From DTU098 sp964498525 (GTDB taxonomy: Bacteria > Bacillota > Desulfotomaculia > Desulfotomaculales > Pelotomaculaceae): a stretch of 64,000 bases of DNA. The stretch covers positions 89,674 to 153,673 of the forward strand of contig CAZCGU010000009.1 in assembly GCA_964498525.1 (NCBI GenBank). The letters run 5' to 3'. Numbering within the stretch: the stretch's first letter is position 1; each line of letters begins with the position of its first letter. Below are positions 24,965 through 34,954 of this stretch, piece after piece. The notes below the pieces were generated by a model. That model searched no databases and was not told where the DNA came from. It worked only from the letters and a program-made list of their open reading frames with translations. Made by a program: the position numbers and the translations under genes.

Positions 24965-26223
24965 ATGATTTTCGAAGGAAAAATTCTGGAGCAAATTTCT
25001 AATGACGAAATAATTAGTATAGTAAATGAACATTTATCTGAGCGTCAACATGTTGAGTATAAAGTAACAATAAATCATCGAGATGATACTGACAGATTTG
25101 AAACTTTGTGTGATATTTGTTCTTTTGCAAATTCCGGTGGTGGTTACTTAATAGTGGGTATCCGTGACGACGGAAGCGGAAGGGCTCAAAAAATCGAGAC
25201 AGTTAATGATCCAGAGCGGATAGTAAGGAGTATCAGGTCTTTATGTATAGACCATATTGCAGAGCGAATTGATGGTCTTGAAATGGAAGTAAGAGAAATA
25301 AACGGAGATAGCGTTATTCTAATACGAATTCCCAGTAGTGGTCGTTTTCCACATATGGTTACCTTTGATAACAATACTCAGCTTTTATAAGCGATATTTT
25401 TGGAAGAAAATTATCCTTAATTGAGGACGGGATACGAAATCTTGCTCAAGGTCAGCAATTTGAAATAAGAAACCAAACGATTAGAATGTTGGAAAATGGC
25501 GAGATTTCTTTAATCAACGTTAATGATGGATCTATTATTTCAGAAGTAACTTTAAAAGCATTTAGAGAGGAGATTGGTGAACAGCCATTTTTCAGAATCT
25601 CAATTACGCCATTAACTACTAAAAGAAACCTAATAAACGTAGACGCTCAATTAGTTCGAAATCTAATTGAGCATCCTGGTCAAAGAGATAATGGTTGGAA
25701 CATGGATATGTTTTATTCTTCTCTGAGAAGGTATTCTTAAGATGTTTATAAGGGGAGCACAGACGATAGAATTCTTAGACTAAGTCAAAATGGTCACATG
25801 GAATTTGCTGCTAAGCTTGATGATGTGTTCTGTTGGAAACAGAATGCTGAAGAGTTCAGATTACGTCCTCGGCTATATTCAATCCCAGTTGTCGAATTTC
25901 CAAGTAGTTTTTTGAGCTTATACAAAAGGTTAATAGAATTATTGAATTTAGACATGTCCTTTTTGGTTAGTATGCAGTTTCTTAACTTGCAAAGGTATGG
26001 TTTAAATCCGTATTCTCCAGAATCTGTTGGATATCTTATGCGCGGTACTTCCTCGCCGTATGGTAAGAAAGATTTAATTGTACCGCCTATTGAGGTTGAG
26101 TCAAACTTTAGACCGGACCCCGTTACATATGAATTAATAAAATATGTATATGCCTCATTTGGTTATTCTGAAGAAATAATCCCCTATTTTAATAAAAACA
26201 AAGAATTATTTGAATTTGATTGA
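24965..26223 (+). pseudogene. AlbA_2 (Schlafen-like) domain protein with a frameshift and a stop
   Basis: The start is well supported (ATG at 24965, AAGGAGGG upstream). Residues 20-140 are an AlbA_2/Schlafen AAA_4 domain (ERQHVEYKVTINHRDDTDRF, then SFANSGGGYLIVGIRDDGSG). A missing T near 25386 shifts the frame after NNTQLL; the second frame goes on as FGRKLSLIEDGIRNLAQGQQ. A TAA at 25738-25740 then interrupts it, and the same frame runs on to 26223. With both repaired the protein would be about 420 residues. AlbA_2 proteins occur widely in defence islands. C-terminal function is not recognised. Confidence 0.75.
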
Positions 26224-26332
26224 TTTTGCTCTAAGTCTAATCCTGCCGTTAGTTTTGAGGACAGACCCTAAAGTAATATGGCGCGTCTGAAAATGTTAGA
26301 TGTGATTACCAGTTGCAGAGGGAGGTTACCTA

Positions 26333-27394
26333 ATGATAAAACCATCAGATTCAGTATTGTATTTTCCTACTATTGAGTTTCAAAATGAAGACTGGGTAAA
26401 ATCAAGTTTGTTATTTTGGGACAAAGTTTATAGAATTGTACCTAAAGATTATACTCCAATAGACAGTAAAGCTATAATTGAAGCTCAGGAAAACGATCTA
26501 ATTAGAAATATTACTTTAGAATCGCAGGATGTCTCCATAACTGGTAAAAAGTTTTTGAGATTCTGTGACCAATTACCTTTTATTCCTGCTGGTCTTGATG
26601 TAAAGGATTATCATAGAATTCATCTAGATAAAATAGATAAGCGCTTGTATCCATCGCTTGAAAATATTGCAAATAAGTTTCAGGAGGATGAATTTCTCAA
26701 ATTATCTCCTGAGCTTGCAAGAGGTTATATGTTTTATCTTTCAAAAGTTGTCGCGGAAAGAAGAGATTTAGTAAGGGCTACGGACAACAGAGATAGTTGG
26801 ACTATATCACCTTACTTTATTGAAGAAGCTAATTTTGGTGAACATGTATACAATTGCAATGCAGATGGATATTATTGCTCTTTGATTATTAATGATTTGC
26901 TTCCTGCTAATCTATCAGTAGTCCCAATGACCAAAATAGTAGACTTTGTAAATAAACGCAGAGATTTAAAGGAGAAATTTCGAAACAACTTAAATGAATT
27001 TGTTAATAATCTTTCTAGGTGTGAAAGTGTTGAACACACTAAAGCATTAATAAACGATTATAAAAAGAGTATTGAAAGCTCTAAAAAAGAGTTAAGAAAA
27101 AGCATGGGGTTTTGTAATTATGATGATATTTCCTCTCTACTAACAATAGGCGTACCAGTCAGTTTGACTGCTTTTGGTGCTTTTGCGGTTTCGGGTGACC
27201 CTTTTGACTTACATAATATTTTATCTTCAATTTTGGTCGGCGCTGTAGCGGCATATTCTGATTATAAAAAAGCAAAAAAACGACAAAGAACAAATTCGCA
27301 CCTATCGTATTTAATAGATATGGATAATAAATTTGCAGCAAAAAAAGTTTATCCACGATATTCATATATTTTTCAGGAATTTATTAACGACTAA
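26333..27394 (+). CDS. DUF6236-like protein with C-terminal membrane segment
   Basis: The intact 353-residue protein starts with VLYFPTIEFQNEDWVKSSLL and FWDKVYRIVPKDYTP, the pattern I associate with the DUF6236 family (single-gene proteins of unknown function). The middle is helical and charged. Residues 275-315 hold two hydrophobic stretches (LLTIGVPVSLTAFGAFAVSG and ILSSILVGAVAAYSDY), followed by a basic stretch (KKAKKRQR). GGGAGG lies 8 bases before the ATG. The gene is A+T-rich and lies alone between a broken gene and an insertion sequence. Defence function is a guess from location. Confidence 0.65.
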   Translation: MIKPSDSVLYFPTIEFQNEDWVKSSLLFWDKVYRIVPKDYTPIDSKAIIEAQENDLIRNITLESQDVSITGKKFLRFCDQLPFIPAGLDVKDYHRIHLDKIDKRLYPSLENIANKFQEDEFLKLSPELARGYMFYLSKVVAERRDLVRATDNRDSWTISPYFIEEANFGEHVYNCNADGYYCSLIINDLLPANLSVVPMTKIVDFVNKRRDLKEKFRNNLNEFVNNLSRCESVEHTKALINDYKKSIESSKKELRKSMGFCNYDDISSLLTIGVPVSLTAFGAFAVSGDPFDLHNILSSILVGAVAAYSDYKKAKKRQRTNSHLSYLIDMDNKFAAKKVYPRYSYIFQEFIND

Positions 27395-27509
27395 ATTTAA
27401 GGTGTCGGTAATACCATCCAAACCATACACATACGAACTTATTGGTATATGATAACGGTGGAACATTATGATTAATGAGCCAATTTCAAAACTCCAAGCC
27501 CTTGCCAGA

Positions 27510-28349
27510 TACATTAGTGTTCGGTTAACCAAAAATTAGGCAACTCAGAAAGAAGGAAGCATTACCAGAGAGCCAGAATTAGGGAATAATCGACAAAAAT
27601 AATTTCCAGGAGGTTCCCTAATGGCTGTTCAAAGAATAGACCCAAAAGTAATAGAAAACTCATTAAACAAACTCTTTTCACCGGAATGGATTACCCAGAC
27701 AGCAAAGGAAACCGGTTTCGTAATTAGAAGTCGTAAAATAGACCCGATGATCTTCTTTTGGACATTAATCCTTGGATTTGGTGTAGGCATGCAGCAATCC
27801 CTGGCAAAATTGCGGCGTTCATACGAAACGGCATCGGCTGCTTCTATTGTGCCGTCCGCGTTTTATGACCGCTTTACTCCTGGTTTTGTAGCACTACTCA
27901 AAGCTGCTGTAGCCCACGCATTATCACAGAACATTGCTGAACCAAGCCGTGCACTATCTGAGAAACTAAAGGGGTTTTTCAGACCTCATTGCAACAGACG
28001 GAACAATTCTGAGGTTACATGAAAAATTAGCAAAGCAATGGCCGGCCTGCCGAATCACACCAAGGCTGCTGTAAAAATAAATGTAGTGGCCAGCGCCTTG
28101 GTGGCAGGACCAAGACACGTTGCCTTGTATTCCGAGCGCACACCGGAAGTTAAAACCCTAACAATCGGTGACTGGGTAAAAGACAAAATCTTACTATTGG
28201 ATTTAGGCTTCTTCAAGTACCACCTTTTTAGTCAGATTCAAGAACACGGCGGCTATTTTGTAAGTCGCTTAAAGGGAAATACCGACCCCCTTATCGTACG
28301 GACTCTTCGCAAATGTCGCGGCTATTCGATAAATCTGGATGGGAAAAGG
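27510..28349 (+). mobile_element. IS4-family element, truncated on the right
   Basis: The left boundary is estimated from the terminus-like phrase gtgttcggttaaccaaaaat at 27513. The transposase frames start at 27621. The element is cut at 28349 by the left inverted repeat of the ISAs1-type element, and no right part is found after 30238. Confidence 0.55.
27621..28345 (+). pseudogene. IS4-family transposase, 5' part, frameshifted
   Basis: The first frame (27621-28022, AGGAGG upstream) reads KLFSPEWITQTAKETGFVIR and FFWTLILGFGVGMQQSLAKL. A frameshift near 27972 moves to SDLIATDGTILRLHEKLAKQ, where the D of ATDGT is the first catalytic acidic residue. A second shift near 28050 leads to HTKAAVKINVVASALVAGPR and LLDLGFFKYHLFSQIQEHGG. 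The rest of the DDE domain is missing because the ISAs1-type element follows. The transposase is dead. Confidence 0.8.
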
Positions 28350-28370
28350 CCAGACCCCCGGCAAAGTCAC
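28350..28370 (+). repeat. left inverted repeat of the ISAs1-type element
   Basis: CCAGACCCCCGGCAAAGTCA; it pairs with 30218-30238 and directly follows the transposase stop. Confidence 0.75.
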
Positions 28371-28371
28371 G

Positions 28372-30145
28372 CTAAACACCGATAATTGACAGAGCAAGCT
28401 CACGATTCCATCCCAGTTTACGTAAGCCGGCGGCAATATTCTTAAATCCATGCAGACGCAAAATACTGATTGCCAGGTTGCGAATAGAAGCAAAAACACG
28501 AGGCTCCGACCCCACCCTGATCTGGGAACGGTCTTCATCAAAGGTAACATCCCGAACCCAATGCAGGGAATTCTCAATTGACCATTGACCACGAATTATT
28601 TCCAGCAAAGCCTGGGAATCAGCTTCCTTAGCAGACATGCTGGTAATATAGAATTGGATATCTTTCTTCGGATTTTCGCCGCGCAAGTCCGTGAATAATC
28701 TTTCCACCCTGGCAAACTGGGCGGCATACGGGAAATTTGTCTGTCCCTCTTTTACGGGGATAGTTCTAATGATACGTTTTTCAATTCTTCCGTGCCCCTT
28801 TTCCAATGTTTGGTATGGAGGGGGAAAAATCTTCGTTCCTGGTGTTCTTGATGGTTTCAAAAAGGTTTCCCTGGTTTTGTTTTACAGGAAAGGCGTAATC
28901 AGCTTTTTTATCTTCAACGATGAACCGGGCGTGCTCTTTTTGGGTGTGCATAGCATCGGCGGTGACAACCTTGCCTGTTAGGTCCAGCGGTTCTAACAAG
29001 GGTTTAAATGCCGTGATTTCGTTGCTTTTTTTGTCCACCTGCCGCTGGCCGATAACTATTTTCTGATGCTGCAAAAAGGCCGACACTAGGTGGACCGGTT
29101 TGCCATCCGCTCCGGAGGAGCCACGCAGTGTTTTGCCGTCAACGGCTACCGCCCGGTCCTGTGATTGGGACTGCAACCACTGGCCGATAATGTCGTCAAC
29201 TTCATCGCCATTTACTCTTTTCAGCGTCAGGCGCAGGGTCTTTTCGCTGGGGGGAACGAATTTTTCTAGTCTTTCGTTGTATCTGCAACCCAGGCGCCTC
29301 AGCATTTCCTGGTTTAGACCGGCCGCCCATTCGCCAATGGCGATAAAGCATTTCGCTCCGGAAAGAAGGGCGCAGATAGCTACCGCCAGGATGGATACCT
29401 GGGGGTGCCGGACACCGCGTTTTTTTCGGGAGTCTTTCAATAATGCCAGGTAATCCAGCAAACCGCCTTTGCTTTCAATGGAAACTGTGTTTAGATCGAC
29501 CATCGCTCGTTCCCCTCCCGTTAGTTCTGGAGGAAAAAACGGAGCGGCTAAAATTGCAGCAGCTTTTTTTAATAGCGGTTTGACCAGGACGGTTTTGGAC
29601 TGTCCGTGGTAGTAATATTTGCCCCCTGTACGGCCATAGCCGGTGGTCGTGCCTAAGGGAACCCAGCCGGCGGCCTGATAGCAGGTACCTTTAAAGCGGC
29701 TGTGGTCTACGAATGTTTCCACCATGAGGATTGGATGTCCATAGATATTTTCCCAGTCGGCGGACAATCGCTTGACATTCAGCGCCAGTGTCCTGGATGC
29801 CAGGTTCTTGATGGTGATTCCCGGCAGGATGAGAAAACGCTGATTGTTGGCGATGTACTGCAGGCGTTCGTACTTCCGCTTTTCCGGCCAGTTGATCCAG
29901 CGGTCCCGGGGGCTGCATTTCAAGGCTGCGGCGCCCCAGCCGATTAGCGCCACCCACCGGCCCTTTAGCAGGGCCACGTATTTAAGTCTCCTGCCGGACA
30001 GACAGCGAAAGCCCAGGTAGTGGTGCCTGGCCATCAGGGTGTCCCAGTCATTCTCTTCTTCGACGTTGATGGGCCGTACGATCAGGTCTTTGAGGTTAGC
30101 GCCCTGGTTGATGTTATTGTCTGACACTGCTCCGTTTTTGTCCAT
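28372..30145 (-). pseudogene. ISAs1-family transposase with N-terminal DUF4338 (DruA-like) domain, one frameshift
   Basis: From the start at 30145, residues 20-200 form a DUF4338 domain (ARHHYLGFRCLSGRRLKYVA, WENIYGHPILMVETFVDHSR, ATACYQAAGW-type block), the fold also found in DruA of Druantia. An ISAs1 transposase follows with AVAVDGKTLRGSSGA (first catalytic Asp) and VVTADAMHTQKEHARFIVED (second). At about 28817-28827, within a T5C5 run, one extra base moves the frame; the second frame continues TLEKGHGRIEKR and includes the catalytic Glu in WSIENSLHWVRDVTFDEDRS. Removing one base restores a single protein of about 590 residues. Confidence 0.85.
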
Positions 30146-30217
30146 AAGGTTATTTTACATCAACGGAGGAGATTTGACCAGACCCATCTTGAAAATTATG
30201 CGGATATTGGATAGTTT

Positions 30218-30238
30218 CTGACTTTGCCGTGGTCCTGG
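30218..30238 (-). repeat. right inverted repeat of the ISAs1-type element
   Basis: The complement reads CCAGGACCACGGCAAAGTCA, matching the left end. It lies 73 bases upstream of the transposase start. Confidence 0.75.
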
Positions 30239-30416
30239 ATTGAGTACATGGACATGATTTCATTTTGCTGTTTTTAGCTGTACGATTATATCAGCTTGGT
30301 ATTGCGGGAACAGAATTCATTTTGATGCTTTTATCCCGGTTTTGGTGATTTAATTTTGCCGCTCTACATCTAACATTCCTATTTTATATGAACCAAACGA
30401 GGTTGGGGGTAATTTT

Positions 30417-30683
30417 TTGGGGCGTCCTCTCGACTTTGTGATAATAAAAGACAATATTACATTTTGGATACAAATGAAGAGGTTATACGATGAATTCTTT
30501 ATTATAGTGAAAAAGCTAATTCATAAAATTGTGTTCGCCGAAAATGAAACAAGAGTAATAGAAAAGCATCCTTTATTATGGTCTCAATGGTTTTATTCAA
30601 ATGCACATATCTTATGGGATGCTAACTGGTTACAGAATTCCGAAATAAGAAGAAGGCATAGTTTAACAGGGGATTACCGGTAA
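30417..30683 (+). CDS. small hypothetical protein upstream of the phosphoesterase-ATPase
   Basis: Eighty-eight codons from a TTG at 30417, with GGTTGGGGG upstream. The product is basic and aromatic-rich (WFYSNAHILWDANWLQ near the end). It is not recognised. It is 30 bases before the 995-residue protein and shares its A+T-rich style, so it could be a small partner in the same operon or the tail of a lost gene. Confidence 0.35.
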   Translation: MGRPLDFVIIKDNITFWIQMKRLYDEFFIIVKKLIHKIVFAENETRVIEKHPLLWSQWFYSNAHILWDANWLQNSEIRRRHSLTGDYR

Positions 30684-30713
30684 CGTCAAAAATGCCACAG
30701 AGAGGAATTAAAA

Positions 30714-33701
30714 ATGAAATTATTATTTGTTCAATTGAGCGATATGCATTGCCGTAGTTCGGACTATCCTTTAACAGGAAAAATTTTTAAAGCTGTTAGC
30801 GCAATTAGAACACTTGGTAAAGTGGATGGGGTTGTTCTAGTTTTCTCAGGTGATCTTTCAGATACGGCAGACCCGAATGAATTAAAAACGGGTAGACATT
30901 TGCTTGGCAAGTTCCTGGCCCTATTGTCTGAGAATCTAAGTTGTGGCTTCATTCATACAAAAATTGTCCCCGGTAATCACGACATGTTTTTATCGAAAAA
31001 TGGAAGCCGAGGAGCAGAAGAAATCAAAACCTGGAACAAGGAGGAGCATCTTTCCGATGAGTTGGATCGTCTTGAAGGCTTTTTCGCATATTCATCAAGC
31101 AAGCAATGCTTTGTTAAAGACAAAGTATGTGATGTAAACACAATTACTGTTGGAGACGTTAAACTGCAATTCTGCCTGCTGAACTCCGCGCCGTATTCAA
31201 CACGAGATCCGGAAGATAAACAATTTCACTATCTGCCAACCTATGTTGGTGAAAAACTGACCCGAGATCCGGAAGCCGACTTGAAAATTACTGTTATGCA
31301 CCATCACTATGAATGGTTTGAATGGAATACCAAAGAACTATTGAAGAAAGCTTTAGTTAACGATGATATTATTTTCTTTGGTCATGACCATAAAGCGGAA
31401 GCAATAACAACGGTTAGTGGCGATGGCTCCATCTTCAATATAATCATGGGCGGACAGTTCAATCTTAATATGGATAGGGAATGCGCTTTTAATGCGGTTA
31501 CATACGATAGCAATACGCACGAGATAGAGAGGTTCGAATTCAATTGGGCTACCAAAGAAAATATCTTTGTCCCGGTATCTCGCGGAAAAATTAATAAAAA
31601 GAAAAAAGGGCTTGAACCTACTGAAACATGCTTGGACAGGCTTCTTAATGACACGCAAAACATCAAGACTCGCTTTACAGACTATTATGTTCTTCCAAAA
31701 ATATCCGCAGAAGGAGACACTTTCTCCGCTGAAGCACATATGGAATGTATAGGTATCGATGATATTTTTGCTGCGGTTAAAACAGATAAGGTTATCAAAA
31801 TAACCGGCAATAGCGGTTCCGGTAAAACTGCTCTTCTGCGATATTTGTATGCAAAGTCTATAGAACTTGGGTATATGCCAATCCTTATCGAAAAAAGAGA
31901 CTATAAGGATAGTCGAATAGACAAAATGTTCCGTGATTTGTTCGAAGAACAGTATGGAGCCATGCCCGAACACGGATATGATACATATGATCAAGCTGAT
32001 AGAACAAGCCAAATAGTATTTATCGACGACGTGGATCTTATTGCCAATCAAAAAGCTCAAAGAAATTTGATTGCAAGTATACTCGACTCAGGAAGGCTAC
32101 TTATCTGTACAACTAGAGAAAAAAATCAGGATATTGAGGAAATTATCAAAGCCAAATTACAAGGAAAAATAATTAGCACCATTAACATTGAACCATTTTA
32201 TAAGGAATCACGTGACAAACTTGTAGGGAAAGTATGTGCAATTTACGGAAAAGGCCAAGATGAGATAGATGCAATTACAACCGCTCTTGACTATATGATT
32301 CAATGCCAAACCAGCCTTTTTTCATTCACGCCTGTCAACATGTTGCAATATATAAAATTTTTCTTGCAAGGCGGCGCCGGTGATCGCAAGGGTGTTCAGA
32401 CTATTTCTATGGTATTTGAAACAAATATAAGAAATTCGATCCTTTCATACGTAAAGGGCTCTGTTGCCAATGTATACCTTATGGTACTCGAATACTTAGC
32501 TGACCAAATGTATTTTGGATTGCATGCCGAGAGAATCAACATTTCAGATTTAGAAAAAATTATTAACGGATATAATGACAAGAAAAAAGGCGACATAAAC
32601 GCAAAGCGGTTTTTGAATTCTTGCGTAGAGTCGCATATATTGAAAGAAGATGATAGTTCCTTTAGTGTTAGCTTCTTCGATAAGAATACCTTTGCTTATT
32701 TTGTTGCTAAATCCATAAACAGAGAATTTGAAAAAGACCAAACAAACCTTAACAAGCTGTCATTTGTTATGGAGCATATTTGTTTTGGAATAAATGACAT
32801 AATAATTTTATTTTTGTCATTTATAAGAAGCAACACCAACATTATTTTGAAAATTGCTGACAATGCTACAGAATTGATGGGTGAATATCCTGAGTGGAAC
32901 TTTGAAGAGATGAACATTCCTTTTCTTCAAGAATTCTCCAATATGTCAAATAAACTACCTTCTCCGCAAGACAGGAAAAACGCCCATAAGCAAGTTGAGC
33001 AGGTTGAAAAAAAACACCATGATATAATTAAATTCCGTGGAATTTTTGATTATGATGAAAATGACGTCAATAAGGAGCGCTACATAGTGTTGCGTGCATT
33101 AAAGTACTCACAGCTTATCGGCCGTGCTCTAATTGATCAATATGGCGCTTTGGATACCGATGAAATAGATAAGATATTGCAAACATTGTACTCTGTACCT
33201 CAAAAAGTCATTTACGCGATACTGAAACCCTATCAGGACCATAGTAATGATATTATCCATAGTATTATTGAATTTACAAAAGAAAGAATGCCGGATGAAG
33301 ATATAAAAGAAGATTATGTTAGAAAGCTGTTTGGGCAGGCGGGTACCTTTATTGCGCTTAATATAATGAACGATATTGCATATAATGTCTCAAATGAAAA
33401 TACAATCATCGCATTGCGGGACGGTCCTCTCTATAATGCAAACCATAAAATTATGCTGTTGATGATGGAAGAGAATGTTGGAAACACTTCCGTATTTGTA
33501 ACGAGAGCTGTAACTCTACGGAAAGAGCTGGATAGTTGCCCTTATGCCAGAATACTGATTGCGCAAATTGCAAGAAAGCATATTATCTATACAGCAAATA
33601 TAGATCATAGGCAAATTGACAGGCTTTTGTCCGGGAAGGTCATATCATCTGATAGCAAAACGAAATTGTTACTTGAGCAGGGTAAAAATAGTAAAAGCTA
33701 A
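30714..33701 (+). CDS. metallophosphoesterase-STAND ATPase fusion, candidate defence protein
   Basis: The 995-residue protein has three parts. Residues 1-280 are a calcineurin-like metallophosphoesterase with every metal motif present: SDMHC (Asp10, His12), FSGDLSD (Asp47), PGNHD (87-90), MHHHY (195-199) and GHDH (223-226). Residues 340-560 are a P-loop ATPase with Walker A GNSGSGKT (365-372) and Walker B IVFIDDVD (434-441), followed by a CTTRE sensor-like motif. Residues 560-995 are helical, probably the sensing part. This effector-ATPase-sensor order is that of STAND immune proteins. AGAGAGGAATT precedes the ATG. No other domain, signal or membrane segment is seen. Its function as phage defence is inference from build and location. 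Confidence 0.85.
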   Translation: MKLLFVQLSDMHCRSSDYPLTGKIFKAVSAIRTLGKVDGVVLVFSGDLSDTADPNELKTGRHLLGKFLALLSENLSCGFIHTKIVPGNHDMFLSKNGSRGAEEIKTWNKEEHLSDELDRLEGFFAYSSSKQCFVKDKVCDVNTITVGDVKLQFCLLNSAPYSTRDPEDKQFHYLPTYVGEKLTRDPEADLKITVMHHHYEWFEWNTKELLKKALVNDDIIFFGHDHKAEAITTVSGDGSIFNIIMGGQFNLNMDRECAFNAVTYDSNTHEIERFEFNWATKENIFVPVSRGKINKKKKGLEPTETCLDRLLNDTQNIKTRFTDYYVLPKISAEGDTFSAEAHMECIGIDDIFAAVKTDKVIKITGNSGSGKTALLRYLYAKSIELGYMPILIEKRDYKDSRIDKMFRDLFEEQYGAMPEHGYDTYDQADRTSQIVFIDDVDLIANQKAQRNLIASILDSGRLLICTTREKNQDIEEIIKAKLQGKIISTINIEPFYKESRDKLVGKVCAIYGKGQDEIDAITTALDYMIQCQTSLFSFTPVNMLQYIKFFLQGGAGDRKGVQTISMVFETNIRNSILSYVKGSVANVYLMVLEYLADQMYFGLHAERINISDLEKIINGYNDKKKGDINAKRFLNSCVESHILKEDDSSFSVSFFDKNTFAYFVAKSINREFEKDQTNLNKLSFVMEHICFGINDIIILFLSFIRSNTNIILKIADNATELMGEYPEWNFEEMNIPFLQEFSNMSNKLPSPQDRKNAHKQVEQVEKKHHDIIKFRGIFDYDENDVNKERYIVLRALKYSQLIGRALIDQYGALDTDEIDKILQTLYSVPQKVIYAILKPYQDHSNDIIHSIIEFTKERMPDEDIKEDYVRKLFGQAGTFIALNIMNDIAYNVSNENTIIALRDGPLYNANHKIMLLMMEENVGNTSVFVTRAVTLRKELDSCPYARILIAQIARKHIIYTANIDHRQIDRLLSGKVISSDSKTKLLLEQGKNSKS

Positions 33702-33808
33702 ACACCGTGCCGGTCCTTCCCCGGCTGGCCATTTTTGCCCTAGAGATTATGGCCTAACTGCTAGAGCAAGATCTGGCATGTCATATTGCCACGCTGACGG
33801 TGTTTAGC
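33697..33808. repeat. MITE-like element with 12-base inverted ends
   Basis: Perfect ends GCTAAACACCGT (33697-33708) and ACGGTGTTTAGC (33797-33808) enclose 88 bases without a gene. The stop codon of the preceding gene (33699-33701) lies inside the left end, so the element has supplied the gene's last codons. Confidence 0.6.
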
Positions 33809-34121
33809 CTGATATAATTATATGCCACTTGCAATGGCCGATATACATTGAATCAAGTCGCTTTGAATTATACCAAATTGAGGGACAGAAATCAGATGAA
33901 CAGGTAACAGCTATTGAATTACCCATTATGTTTATAACTGACTAACTCTGTCGCGTTGCGAACTTCATATTATCCATATTTGAAGAAGATTAACATGAAT
34001 AAATAATGAGCTTTATGAGATTCAAATGAGCTTGAAATAAAGTCTTCTGCAGGAAAGCCGGTGAAGGTTAACGAAATATTCTACTGGTTAATTTTTATCA
34101 AGTGTTCTCCGGCGGGCTATA
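33809..34121. other. intergenic stretch, nothing recognised
   Basis: A+T-rich, stops in all frames. Before the methylase remnant there is no clear ribosome site (gggctata only). Confidence 0.4.
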
Positions 34122-34954
34122 ATGATTGAGAAAAATTTTGATGTGCTGTTTATTTCCGATTTAGCTCTCCGTGAAAAACAGATCCAGCAGAATTACCGTC
34201 CGATCATTGCTGTGCATAAATGGTTTGCCAGACGCCCTATTGGATTGTACGCCAGGAGATCGAACACCTCGATTTGGAAGCCTATCGCGAAGCGGCGGCT
34301 GACCTGCAGGATACTCTGGCAAAGGAAGTCGGTTCCTTATATAAAACAACCTGCCTGAAGTGTGGTTCTCCCAACGCTCACATCAAATATTTCATCTGGG
34401 TTAAAATCCTTATCTGTGATGAATGCGGGAAGGATTTCGATTTATATCCCGGTTATTTATTGGCATTGAACCGGCGCCATCCTAAAAACGTGATTATCTG
34501 TTCTAAATGCGGTGAACTCAATGAGGTTGAAGATCATAAAAAACCGGGGAATTGCACAGCCTGCGGCACAGCTCTAAAAGTAAAAGGGCCTGCCAATCGA
34601 AATCGCTGTGAATGCCCTCACTGCGGCAAAATCAATAAATACCCTAATACTTTAAAAGCTCCGCCGTAGCACCGCATGGCGGCGATTGAGTACCACTGCC
34701 CTGCATGTAAAACCAGCCACCAAGGCAGGTTCTTTAAAAAACCGGACCGGGAAGATCTTTTGAAATATGAAAAAGCTTCAAAACTATGGAAGAGTTTATC
34801 CCAAAATGATCAGGATTGAGAAAAACTTGGCGGTTGGCCTGGCGTTGAAAAGCACCTGTCGGACGACCTCTTAAAGGTCCCTTATCAACAAATGCCCTTG
34901 ACCCGGGAAGAACAAGAGAATTATGGGGGTATAGAAGATGAAATATCCTTTTGA
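34122..34954 (+). pseudogene. DUF1156-type DNA methylase, broken remnant with zinc ribbons
   Basis: The first frame (MIEKNFDVLFISDLALREKQ, then IQQNYRPIIAVHKWFARRP) is the classic start of a COG1743/DUF1156 adenine-specific DNA methylase. The sequence then jumps to another frame at QEIEHLDLEAYREAAADLQD, so most of the N-terminal methylase core (including the NPPY motif) is deleted. Zinc-ribbon pairs follow (CLKCGSP, CDECGK, CSKCGE, CTACGT, CPHCGK, CPACKT). In-frame stops lie at 34667 and 34817. The frame ends at 34952, overlapping the endonuclease start at 34938, so the two genes were once coupled. Confidence 0.8.

Larger units (their letters stand above)
28350..30238 (-). mobile_element. ISAs1-family insertion sequence, complete ends
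   Basis: Imperfect terminal inverted repeats of about 21 bases are seen: CCAGACCCCCGGCAAAGTCA at 28350-28369, and the complement at 30219-30238 reads CCAGGACCACGGCAAAGTCA. Seventeen of 20 positions agree. No target duplication is evident. It interrupts the IS4-type element. The transposase gene inside is frameshifted, so the copy is probably immobile by itself. Confidence 0.8.

Noticed and set aside
29100..29453. Plus-strand frame inside the ISAs1-type element
   Set aside because: Antisense shadow of the transposase.
33697..33808. Integron attC site
   Set aside because: The ends GCTAAAC and GTTTAGC do not fit the RYYYAAC/GTTRRRY core, and no integrase is seen.
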